A DNA stretch of 12,428 nucleotides from Microcaldota archaeon (GTDB lineage Archaea > Micrarchaeota > Micrarchaeia > Micrarchaeales > Micrarchaeaceae), in assembly GCA_021793035.1 (NCBI GenBank), contig JAJYTM010000015.1, forward strand, positions 1-12,428. Reading direction: 5' to 3'. A program made the position numbers and the translations under genes. Position 1 is the first letter of the stretch. Each line of letters opens with the position of its first letter. The notes beneath the pieces are model-generated. The model was not told the origin of the DNA. It saw only the letters and a list, made by a program, of their open reading frames with translations, and did not search any database. Of the stretch, positions 1 through 6,352 are shown piece by piece.

Positions 1-112
1 AAGCGCAATTACCCCGGGCAATTATTAAATCCCCAAATGCCTTGCGCACCTGTAATATATCCGGGCAAAGCAACTGCATGCATCTTCTCGCCTTTGCGAA
101 CCCCACAAATAG

Positions 113-120
113 GCTTAAAC
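113..120 (+). promoter_or_regulatory. Possible TATA element before the CBS remnant
   Basis: The sequence gcttaaac lies about 30 bases before the ATG at 149, the distance expected for a leaderless archaeal transcript. It is a weak match, and is listed because the remnant keeps its start codon and could still be transcribed. Confidence 0.3.
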
Positions 121-148
121 TCTTATCTGCGCATATCTGTTTGATGGA

Positions 149-325
149 ATGAGGTCCCCAAAGGAATCGATATTGGTAAATGAGATAATGAGCACGCCGG
201 TAGTCGAAGCCAAGCCCAGCGATGACATACTCTCCATAGCTCGGAAGATGCGGCAAAAGAATGCTGCGCAAAGAACGCTATCATGGGCACCCGAATATGC
301 CTCCAACAAGATGACCTGGGAATAG
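149..325 (+). pseudogene. Truncated CBS-domain protein (N-terminal remnant)
   Basis: This is a 58-codon open frame from ATG 149 to TAG 323-325. Its first 39 residues match the start of the intact CBS protein at 5198, with 22 identities by eye: both begin MR, share KESILV, EIMS and PVV, and then IL-IA-KM. The match stops near base 265, exactly where the loop and strand of CBS domain 1 should continue. The remaining residues look like read-through of unrelated DNA, because the strand opposite 281 onward encodes an ammonium transporter. An intact CBS pair would need about 145 residues, so this piece cannot fold as a CBS module. It is most simply a paralogue or diverged copy cut by a deletion or rearrangement. 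It is too short to appear in most ORF calls. Confidence 0.75.
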
Positions 326-1354
326 GCCAACGGAGTCTGTGAACCACTTGACTTTTGAAAAGTACCTTTCAGACACAAGGAACAATGGCCCTCCTATAAG
401 ACCAAGTATTATTGCGCTTGCAGGGTTTACAAACCCAGCCAAATGCGTTATTATTATCAACCCCATCAATATTCCATTCACTCCATACGCTATATCGGGT
501 TTTGACTTATTCTTTAACCATCTGAATCCCATTGTTGAAACAGCAGCGGATGATGCGGCAAGAAATGTTGTAAGTACAACAGTCAATGCGCTTGCATTGA
601 AGGCCAAGACACTTCCGGGGTTAAATCCAAACCAGCCCATCCAAAGCAGCAATATTCCAAGCGCCAGCCAGCTCTTGTTTAGCTTTATCCAACTTGCGGG
701 CTCTGCCTAAAGCCTTTTTTCTTCTCTTCAATCCATATGCGGATAACTAATGCAAGGCATGCTATGCCAGCTGCAGCATGTACAACCAAGCCCCCTGCAA
801 AATCCCTCATCCCCAATAGATAAAGCCATCCTGTGGGGTTCCATATCCACGCTGCAGGCAGATTCCATATGAGCGTGAAGTATGCTATGGAGAATAAAGC
901 CAAGGCTTTCATCTTTACTTTTCTAAGGGCTATCACGCTTACAAGTGCAAATGTAACGGATGCGAATGCAGCTTCAAAAAGGAAGTAAGACCCTGTCATT
1001 AGGCCTGTATTGAAATATGCCGAGCCCATAGACCACCATACTCCACTGGGCAGGCCCTTTGCGGCTCTAGAAAACCCGCCTAAAAATAGGCCCGGCAGAT
1101 ATAATGGATTTCCTATTATTCCATCAATCGTCGGGGCAAATGCGGTATTGAAACCTATCATAACCATTATGAATATCGCTGATGAATATCGCTGAAAAAG
1201 TTATTATTATGGTTTTAATCAGAGATCTGCTATAACGCCTTCCGAGTTCTCCCACTTCAAGGAACCCTACAGCAATAGTCATTGAGAAAACCAAAAGGGC
1301 AGCTATTACAACCCATAGATTATTTATTAGATTCGGAACCACGGCAAGAACCAA
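281..1354 (-). pseudogene. amt: Ammonium transporter (Amt/MEP/Rh), broken and 3'-truncated
   Basis: Three minus-strand reading frames join into one Amt-family membrane channel for ammonium uptake. Family signatures are visible: an N-terminal membrane segment with LWVVIAALLVF, DFAGG..VH carrying the first pore histidine, GWFGFN-GS around the phenylalanine gate, and a GLFPGH-VGGIFG motif carrying the second pore histidine. The frame is broken twice. A 13-base tandem duplication at 1169-1194 shifts it; removing one copy restores the fusion IFI-MVMIGFN. A single missing base between 688 and 706 shifts it again. The 3' end stops right after GGIFGC, so the last transmembrane helix and the cytoplasmic tail are absent: about 353 residues against roughly 400 in the family. 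The start is probably TTG at 1354, about 26 bases after a minus-strand TATA-like box at 1379-1386. No glnK/PII gene is adjacent. Assembly error could explain single-base shifts but less easily the truncation. Confidence 0.88.
1169..1194. repeat. 13-bp perfect tandem duplication inside amt
   Basis: The unit atgaatatcgctg occurs twice head to tail, at 1169-1181 and 1182-1194, without mismatch. Thirteen is not a multiple of three, so the second copy shifts the minus-strand amt frame. Deleting one copy puts the upstream frame (start 1354) into the frame of the downstream fragment. The absence of any divergence between copies suggests a recent slippage event or an assembly artefact. Confidence 0.95.
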
Positions 1355-1403
1355 CTCTCACTATTGCTTTTAAACTATTTTTATACGAGTATCCTAATAA
1401 ATC

Positions 1404-1410
1404 TATATAA
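1404..1410 (+). promoter_or_regulatory. TATA box of the UbiE-like gene
   Basis: tatataa is centred 27 bases before ATG 1434, so transcription would begin at or one base before the start codon (leaderless). No Shine-Dalgarno site is visible before this start. Confidence 0.6.
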
Positions 1411-1433
1411 AGCTTGACTTATTAACCAATTGT

Positions 1434-2134
1434 ATGTCACTTCAAAATACTGAGATGTTCGATAGGATAGCAAAAAAGTATGGGATTGTAAATACAATAT
1501 TCTCTTTTGGATTAGACAAGTATTTTAGAAATTCTGCGGCAAAAATAGCAATAAGAGAAAATTCGAGCTGCACTGTTTTAGATACCGCAACAGGAACTGG
1601 AGATTTTCTTTTAGCCCTGATTAAAAGATCACTTGAAATAAATACCAGGCTTTCTATAACTGGTATAGATCTAAGCAGTAAGATGCTTGAGATTGCAAAG
1701 AAAAAACTCTCAAAATTTAGGGATGTTAAGCTTTATGTTATGGATGCAACTATGACATCTTTTACCGATTCGTCTTTCGACATTATAACAAATTCTATGG
1801 CTCTAAGGAATTTTGATAGCAAAGCAGATTTTTTAAGGAATCATTCAGGTTACTTGGGCCAGGAGGAAGGCTTATCATTTTAGACACAGTAGTTCCAGAA
1901 GGCCTACTCAACAAGATATTTTTTGATTTTTATTTTAAGATAATAAAATTTGAAGGAAGCTTAATAGATAAAAAGGCTTACACATTCATGGTTGAAAGCA
2001 TACTTAAACAAAAGCTTTCTGATGTTATTGATGAATGCATTAGTGCTGGCTTTAAAATAAACAGTACCAAACATTTATTTACCTGTATTGCGGTGGTTAT
2101 CGAGGCAGTAAAACCTTTAACCATTTTAACCTAA
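1434..2134 (+). pseudogene. UbiE/MenG-like methyltransferase, frameshifted
   Basis: This encodes a class I SAM-dependent methyltransferase resembling UbiE/MenG, which methylates demethylmenaquinone or a related quinone precursor. The first frame (1434-1883) has the family start MFDRIAKKYG, then FSFGLDKYFR, the SAM-binding motif LDTATGTGD, ITGIDLS-KML, and SFDIITNSMALRNF. It then runs into an unrelated tail. A second frame, continuing from about 1860 to TAA 2132-2134, supplies GGRLIILD and the C-terminal half. One extra C in the GGGCC run near 1858-1860 would give LGPGGRLIIL, the expected family sequence, and a complete 233-residue protein of normal length. Everything except this one base looks sound, so a sequencing error is as likely as a true mutation. 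The gene is clearly more AT-rich than the genes at the right of the window, which may indicate acquisition. The exact substrate is inferred. Confidence 0.8.
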
Positions 2135-2201
2135 AGCTATACGATATCTGTCTAACTCTAATGCCTGTCTGGTAAACCAATATATATAGGGTTTCTATCC
2201 C

Positions 2202-2224
2202 AGCTAACATGATGTTGGCTTTTT
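2202..2224 (+). terminator. Hairpin with T-run downstream of the UbiE-like gene
   Basis: Arms agctaac (2202-2208) and gttggct (2214-2220) pair with one T-G wobble around a 5-base loop, and TTTTT occupies 2220-2224. It lies 68 bases after the methyltransferase stop. Flanking ctatccc (2195-2201) can pair with gggatag (2239-2245), and cctaccc (2229-2235) competes for the same partner. A TATA-like run at 2181-2188 just upstream leaves open a small RNA instead. Confidence 0.4.
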
Positions 2225-2268
2225 AATGCCTACCCTTTGGGATAGGGCTAGCTAGCTTATAACAGGCC

Positions 2269-2790
2269 TCAAAGAAGGTCCTCCGCTGTTATAATCCCCT
2301 TTATCCTTCCAGACTCGACCACCAGTACTGCCTGGCTGGATTTAAGCAATGACTTCACCGCCTCTACAGGCGTATTCTCATTCACAGTTGGCAATGATAT
2401 TCCATCAATCATGCCTATCCTTGCCTCTCTGCCTATATCAAGCAGCTCCCTCACGGATATGCTTTTTACAAGAAGCCCGTCTCTGACAACCGGAAACTGG
2501 GATACTGCATACTTCTTAGCTAGTCCTATCGCTTTTTCAACCGTATCGGTTTCTTGCAGTGAGATGACATTTCTGTTCATCACATCCACTGCCTTTTTGG
2601 AGGAGGCATTCTCAAGCTCTTCAAGCGTTTCTAAAATCTCTTTTGCAATCCTGAAGCTAGGCTCTGCCCTTTTGTTCTCTATCTTGGCAAGCATTGACTG
2701 GCTTATCCCAGCCTTATTTGCAAGGCTGTACTGTGAGAGCCCAAGCGCGCGCCTCCGCTGTTTTATGGATTCAAGTTCAGGTAACGCCAT
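2269..2790 (-). CDS. XRE-family transcriptional regulator with two CBS domains
   Basis: The 173-residue protein begins with a Cro/C1-type helix-turn-helix (about residues 8-60: RRRALGLSQYSLANKAGISQ, followed by KIENKRAEPS) and continues into two CBS motifs (about 68-115, VMNRNVISL to VRELL; and about 125-173, GISLPTVNENT to IITAEDLL). This architecture is a known archaeal regulator type. CBS pairs usually bind adenosine nucleotides or SAM, so DNA binding may respond to a small ligand; the ligand cannot be read from sequence. It ends directly after the second CBS domain, as expected. It is divergent from the unknown gene at 2863, with one arm of an 11-bp inverted repeat touching its own start codon. 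Self-repression and control of the neighbour are therefore plausible inferences. Confidence 0.88.
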   Translation of the reverse strand: MALPELESIKQRRRALGLSQYSLANKAGISQSMLAKIENKRAEPSFRIAKEILETLEELENASSKKAVDVMNRNVISLQETDTVEKAIGLAKKYAVSQFPVVRDGLLVKSISVRELLDIGREARIGMIDGISLPTVNENTPVEAVKSLLKSSQAVLVVESGRIKGIITAEDLL

Positions 2791-2844
2791 AATAATTCCT
2801 ATACGAATAATTATTTCAATATATATTATATACAGGAATTATTA
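2790..2844. promoter_or_regulatory. Divergent promoter with 11-bp inverted repeat
   Basis: The arms taataattcct (2790-2800) and aggaattatta (2834-2844) are perfect reverse complements separated by 33 bases. Between them lies an AT run, atatattatata (2819-2830), suitable as a TATA element for both the regulator (start 2790, minus) and the unknown gene (start 2863, plus). The left arm overlaps the regulator's start codon. This is a good candidate operator for the XRE-CBS protein, but AT-rich DNA makes chance repeats more likely. Confidence 0.5.
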
Positions 2845-2862
2845 ATATGCATATGTGATTGA

Positions 2863-3366
2863 ATGGATGAAAATCAAATAAAGGATCTGGTTAAAGAGAC
2901 AAGGGCAATCCTTGAGAAAGAACCCAGCTGGGAGCCGCCCAAGGTAATTACTAAATTCGTGAAGGAAAAGATAAAGCGCGCAAGGCTTAATGGCTTAGAC
3001 TGGAAAAAAGCGCAGGAGCTCTGCCATACCATAACTGGCAGGCCAAGATACAGGCAGGACGATTTTGGGTATGTTGCCGAGCTGATAAGCCTTGAGCATA
3101 TGCTTTATGTTGAGCACCACTCTAAGGGCAGCCACGGCATGGGCATTGGCTGGGGCGGGGGGATGAAATACCTTTCGAATAAATATCCAAAAGAACGCCT
3201 TGCAATACTTGATGAAATATGCAGAAACCCAAAACACCACCACCGAGAGGATTATAAGAACGCAAAGCTTGAAGAGGCGAGGAAGAAAAAAGAGGCGAGA
3301 ATGACTGATAAACAGTCTGAAAGAAACTTTATGAAATGGTGGGATGAGACGGGAGGAAATGGGTGA
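2863..3366 (+). CDS. Hypothetical His-rich protein divergent from the XRE-CBS regulator
   Basis: I do not recognise this 167-residue protein. It has no signal peptide or membrane segment and is predicted cytoplasmic. Residues 1-60 are mostly charged helix with WEPP at 23-26. Residues 75-92 contain clustered acids and histidines (LEHMLYVEHH, then SHG), and a glycine-rich stretch GMGIGWGGG lies at 92-100. HHH is at 125-127, followed by a lysine/arginine/glutamate-rich helix and a terminal KWWDE. The His/Glu clusters could bind metal, which is only a guess. Base use resembles the neighbouring genes. ATG 2863 follows a TATA-like run by about 38 bases. Its sharing of a short divergent promoter with the XRE-CBS regulator suggests it is that regulator's target. 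Confidence 0.75.
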   Translation: MDENQIKDLVKETRAILEKEPSWEPPKVITKFVKEKIKRARLNGLDWKKAQELCHTITGRPRYRQDDFGYVAELISLEHMLYVEHHSKGSHGMGIGWGGGMKYLSNKYPKERLAILDEICRNPKHHHREDYKNAKLEEARKKKEARMTDKQSERNFMKWWDETGGNG

Positions 3367-3522
3367 AACTTAACATCCAGCACTTCAGAGAGCGCCAAAG
3401 ACAGTGCTTTCCATGCCATAACAATATTAGAACATTAATGGAGAAATAACTTACAATGCTCTAAGATTGTTAAATTCTTCGTTGGAACCACCACACCACA
3501 AAAGAATATACCTTGCCCGCTC

Positions 3523-4290
3523 TCAATTCTTCAATGCTTTTCTAACCTCCATTGCAGTTGGAATTTCTTCAAATCTTTTGATAAAGTTAAAGTTTTTGTA
3601 GACTAGAACGGCTTTTATTGCATCCGGAGCTACAGAATTTGATCTTACTTCTAAATAAGTAATTGGCCCACCATAAGACATCTCGCTAAGGTCATGTACA
3701 TGTCTATATCTCTTTACAAATGACTTCCTATCAAATAATATATCCTCAAAACTATATTCTGCCTCCAAATTGTATACATGCTTGTAATTGACCTTTCTGA
3801 TATCTACTATTATCACCACCCCATATCCTGTCGCAAATAGTTTCGCTTCCCCTATACTCGCAGTAAAAAATAGAACATTCAATGATAGTAGCTTTGCTAT
3901 GCTGCCCGGTTCTGCCCCCTTTTTCAGATCATTTATATACTCTATTAGCTTATCTTCAGAATTAAATCCAATGCCTCTATAAGCCTGCCCTACTGCCTTA
4001 AATACATTTTCTATGGACCGTTTGCAGTATCTATTCAATCTTTTTTCTATATCTTCCTTTGTTAGTTTCTTATTTAATTCCAATTTATGCTTAATCAATG
4101 GAATTTTTTTCATCCTCATAATTAGATTTTTTTCTGCAGAAAGTTCCTCAGTGCTAAATTCCCACACTTTACTTTCGTAATTTGTCGTCTGTGTATTTTT
4201 CTTCTCTTTATTTCTCATCATACTACACTTGAGTATCTGAAAATCTTTAAGCCTTTGCACTTTCAGGAAAAATAGAATACTTCCGCGCAT
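3523..4290 (-). CDS. Hypothetical protein, tentative ADP-ribosyltransferase-like fold
   Basis: This 255-residue protein is of unrecognised family. Residues 25-100 are lysine-rich helix. The rest has an order reminiscent of R-S-E ADP-ribosyltransferases: YRG at 104-106 (candidate NAD-binding Arg105), FFTAS at 141-145 followed by EAKLFA (like the STS strand and helix), a hydrophobic strand GVVIIVDI at 157-164, YLEVRS at 212-217 (candidate catalytic Glu214), and a final strand IKAVLVYK at 225-232. These are weak visual matches, so the fold is a hypothesis. The start ATG at 4290 shares one base with the stop of the HIT gene (TAATG), which suggests translational coupling. A second possible start is ATG 4221, since residues 1-23 look poorly conserved in character and a weak TATA-like cttaaaga precedes 4221. 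The gene is noticeably AT-rich. Confidence 0.7.
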   Translation of the reverse strand: MRGSILFFLKVQRLKDFQILKCSMMRNKEKKNTQTTNYESKVWEFSTEELSAEKNLIMRMKKIPLIKHKLELNKKLTKEDIEKRLNRYCKRSIENVFKAVGQAYRGIGFNSEDKLIEYINDLKKGAEPGSIAKLLSLNVLFFTASIGEAKLFATGYGVVIIVDIRKVNYKHVYNLEAEYSFEDILFDRKSFVKRYRHVHDLSEMSYGGPITYLEVRSNSVAPDAIKAVLVYKNFNFIKRFEEIPTAMEVRKALKN

Positions 4291-4760
4291 TATTCGCGCT
4301 CCTTGTACTTGAATATCTTGCGCAGCCTTTCTATTTCCGGGGCTACTGCATGCATGGCGATACCGTCAAGTTCGTATTTCCTAAGGTCCTTGTAAAGCTT
4401 GTCGTTGTATTCGCTGTACATGTCGTACTTGTTCCTTGGTATTATATGTATATGCAAATGGTTCACAGTCCTTCCAGAGTAAGGGCCGATCTGTGCAACG
4501 ATGTTATATGAGTCATCAGCTCTGTATATCTTCAGGAGTTTGGGCACAACGCGCTTTATTGTCATTACCAAATCTACAGCTTCTGCATCAGTCAATTCTG
4601 CTATGCCTGATACATGCCTCTTTGGCACTATCAACGTATGTCCTTTAACTACTGGGAATAGATCATAAATAGCGTATGTGTATTTCGACTCGTAATATGC
4701 CTGTTCTCCTATCTTTTTTGGATCACAAAATGGATCAAGGCGCTTTTTTGCGATACTCAT
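4290..4760 (-). CDS. HIT-family nucleotide hydrolase/transferase
   Basis: The protein has 156 residues from ATG 4760. The histidine-triad signature HLHIHII is at residues 101-107, with H101, H103 and H105; the middle of the triad normally carries the nucleotidyl intermediate. The family's N-terminal block is also clear: DPFCDP, AIYDLFPVVKGHTLIVPKRH (residues 30-49). HIT proteins hydrolyse nucleotides such as diadenosine polyphosphates or AMP-lysine adducts; the exact substrate cannot be told. An upstream TTG at 4775 extends the frame, but ATG 4760 has a GGTG site 5 bases before it and fits the usual HIT start, so it is preferred. It overlaps by one base with the start of the downstream gene at 4290, and the two are likely co-transcribed. 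Confidence 0.9.
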   Translation of the reverse strand: MSIAKKRLDPFCDPKKIGEQAYYESKYTYAIYDLFPVVKGHTLIVPKRHVSGIAELTDAEAVDLVMTIKRVVPKLLKIYRADDSYNIVAQIGPYSGRTVNHLHIHIIPRNKYDMYSEYNDKLYKDLRKYELDGIAMHAVAPEIERLRKIFKYKERE

Positions 4761-4817
4761 AAACGCACCATACAAGTATTGCTACTTGAACTGATAAATG
4801 CCTTTCCCTGTGCAGTT

Positions 4818-4827
4818 TTTATATAAG
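4818..4827 (+). promoter_or_regulatory. Strong TATA box before a degraded reading frame
   Basis: tttatataag is one of the best TATA matches in the window. A start site near 4848 would be expected. No intact gene starts there; TTG 4851 opens only seven codons. The promoter may now drive the CBS gene at 5198 with a long leader, or a decayed gene. Confidence 0.5.
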
Positions 4828-4850
4828 CAGCACTGAATCAATAATACAAA

Positions 4851-5129
4851 TTGGTAGCATTATCTATTAAATAACATAATTATAATACCTTCATCAAGTC
4901 TTTCATTATTTTTCGTGTTCGGATTCGGCCTAAATGTGATTGGAGATATAATAACGGCTATAGCGATAGGCATACCTCGATATCTGTACTATCAGTTCTG
5001 GTATTGAGATACAAGCTGAAGAGGTATGAAGACGGATCGATAATCATAGCGAGCACAGTGATAAGCGATATAATGCTCCTGATAGCAAAGAAAGACAAGA
5101 AGGACACGAAGTTGCTGAGCGATTACTGA
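4851..5129 (+). pseudogene. Degraded small membrane-protein gene
   Basis: The gap between the HIT gene and the CBS gene (4761-5197) has no intact gene. One frame (about 4858-5004) reads hydrophobically, with SLSLFFVFGFGLNVIGDIIT followed by AIAIG, and ends at TGA 5005-5007. A second frame (about 4974-5126, stop TGA 5127-5129) continues with SISVLSVLVLRYKLKRYEDG, a hydrophobic stretch, and a lysine-rich tail KKDKKDTK. Joining them needs a shift near 4970-4976, and reaching the TTG at 4851 needs another near 4870. The result would be a protein of roughly 90 residues with membrane segments. I recognise no family. The layout of a promoter, a decayed frame and then the CBS gene suggests a former operon. 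Confidence 0.35.
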
Positions 5130-5197
5130 AGGCACTTTGTGCAAGCCCATAGAAAGGCGTAATAATCCAATCTGGGCAAGATAATATGGGTGAGGCG

Positions 5198-5641
5198 ATG
5201 AGGCTCTTGAAGGAGTCTATACTGGTACACGAGATAATGAGCAGGCCTGTCGTGTCTGCTGGCATAGATGAAAACATACTAGGCATAGCAAAGAAGATGA
5301 AAAGGGCTAAGGTGGGTTCTGTGATAATCTTCGACGGTTCAAAACCCGTTGGTATAATAACAGAGCGGGATATTGTGAGGAGGGCCATAGCGGCGGGCAG
5401 TATGAAAATTACATCAAAGGCGAAGGCGATCATGAGCAAGCCGCTTATAACTATCAAAAGCGGCGAAACGCTGGAACGCGCTGCCGACTTCATGATCAAT
5501 AAAAGGGTAAAGAAGCTTGGGGTTATAGATGGGAAGGGGAAACTAGTAGGCATAGTGTCGGAGAGCGACATAATACGCAACGCCAACTACCTGATAGACG
5601 TGCTAAAGGAGCTGCTGGCTACCGGTTACACTTCGGATTGA
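5198..5641 (+). CDS. Two-CBS-domain protein
   Basis: The 147-residue protein is made almost entirely of a CBS pair (Bateman module): domain 1 about residues 12-62 (EIMSRPVVS to IITERDIV), domain 2 about 73-132 (KAIMSKPLITI to IVSESDIIR). Such stand-alone pairs bind adenosine-containing ligands and regulate partner proteins; the partner is unknown. The frame can be extended to ATG 5186, but ATG 5198 is preferred because ggtgagg lies just before it and because the remnant at 149 aligns from this methionine (both start MR). It is convergent with the PAP2 gene, 26 bases apart. Upstream lies a degraded membrane-protein frame that may once have been its partner. Confidence 0.88.
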   Translation: MRLLKESILVHEIMSRPVVSAGIDENILGIAKKMKRAKVGSVIIFDGSKPVGIITERDIVRRAIAAGSMKITSKAKAIMSKPLITIKSGETLERAADFMINKRVKKLGVIDGKGKLVGIVSESDIIRNANYLIDVLKELLATGYTSD

Positions 5642-5667
5642 ATGCCGGCATTGAAAGCAGCGAGCAT

Positions 5668-6243
5668 TTACTTCTGCACTAGGTGCAGGTTTATTATCCT
5701 GCCCACAATCTTATCTGCGAATGCGTTCAGCTGCTTCCTGTAGCGGTATACTATGTAAGCAACCACCAGGCTCAGAGCCACTCCTGCAAGCACGTCAGTG
5801 AAGTAGTGCAGCCCGAGGTATATCCTCCCGAACAGTATAAGCACTAGCCATACAATATACAATATCTGTATATACCTATAGTTCTTCAGGAACAGCGTCA
5901 AGCCTGTGAGAACGCTGGCATGGTTGCTAGGGAATGAATATGACGCTTCGCATGCGAGGTGGTTTATCCATACGAGCCCAGTTGTCGATACGTCGCACGG
6001 TCTGGGTTCCTGTGTTACGAGCTTTATCGCATCAGATACAACGTATAGCAGTATGCCAAGTATTACGAATGAGTACACATTCATGTCCCTCTTCAGGAGC
6101 ATGTATATTGCAAGCAGCGGCAGCACGACTAGGAAAGACTTGGCAAGCCAATACATTATAAAATCCAAGGCTGGGCTTGCAACTGCCTTCGCAGCCTGGA
6201 ATGCCCAGACATTGATGCTTAGCTTGTATACCTCAAAGAGCAT
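5668..6243 (-). CDS. PAP2-family membrane phosphatase
   Basis: This is an integral membrane protein of about 190 residues with several hydrophobic segments. The three PAP2 catalytic motifs are all present, numbered from the upstream GTG: K-x6-RP at 78-86 (KLVTQEPRP), PSNH at 109-112, and GRIYLGLHYFTD at 143-154 with R144, H150 and D154. Members dephosphorylate lipid phosphates such as polyprenyl pyrophosphate or phosphatidic acid at the membrane surface. The residues needed for catalysis are complete, so an active enzyme is expected; the substrate is not determinable. The start is ambiguous: GTG 6255 gives four extra residues, and ATG 6243 is chosen as the more usual codon. A minus-strand TATA-like tttttatatg at 6291-6300 precedes it. 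Confidence 0.88.
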   Translation of the reverse strand: MLFEVYKLSINVWAFQAAKAVASPALDFIMYWLAKSFLVVLPLLAIYMLLKRDMNVYSFVILGILLYVVSDAIKLVTQEPRPCDVSTTGLVWINHLACEASYSFPSNHASVLTGLTLFLKNYRYIQILYIVWLVLILFGRIYLGLHYFTDVLAGVALSLVVAYIVYRYRKQLNAFADKIVGRIINLHLVQK

Positions 6244-6352
6244 TATGGGTAACACTTCAATCTACCAAACCAAAAAATATTGTCACACAACATATAAAAA
6301 CGGATACGCAAGCCTTCATGGCAAATGCGCTAATGCGCTACCCGCATGTAGC

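Noticed and set aside
9..95. Minus-strand frame ending at 9-11, with ATG at 83 and a plausible-looking 24-residue translation
   Set aside because: Too short, with no family match or promoter. The upstream frame is closed after about 36 codons. The first 148 bases otherwise hold nothing I can support.
339..710. 123-codon plus-strand frame opposite amt
   Set aside because: It is the antisense shadow of the transporter; the translation lacks protein-like pattern while the minus strand matches Amt.
3367..3522. 156-base gap with short inverted repeats (agcact/agtgct; taacaat/attgtta)
   Set aside because: Arms of 6-7 bases in AT-rich sequence are expected by chance; no T-run, tRNA, or open frame was found.
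5044..5586. 180-codon minus-strand frame opposite the CBS gene
   Set aside because: Shadow of the CBS gene at 5198-5641, whose plus-strand reading has clear CBS motifs.
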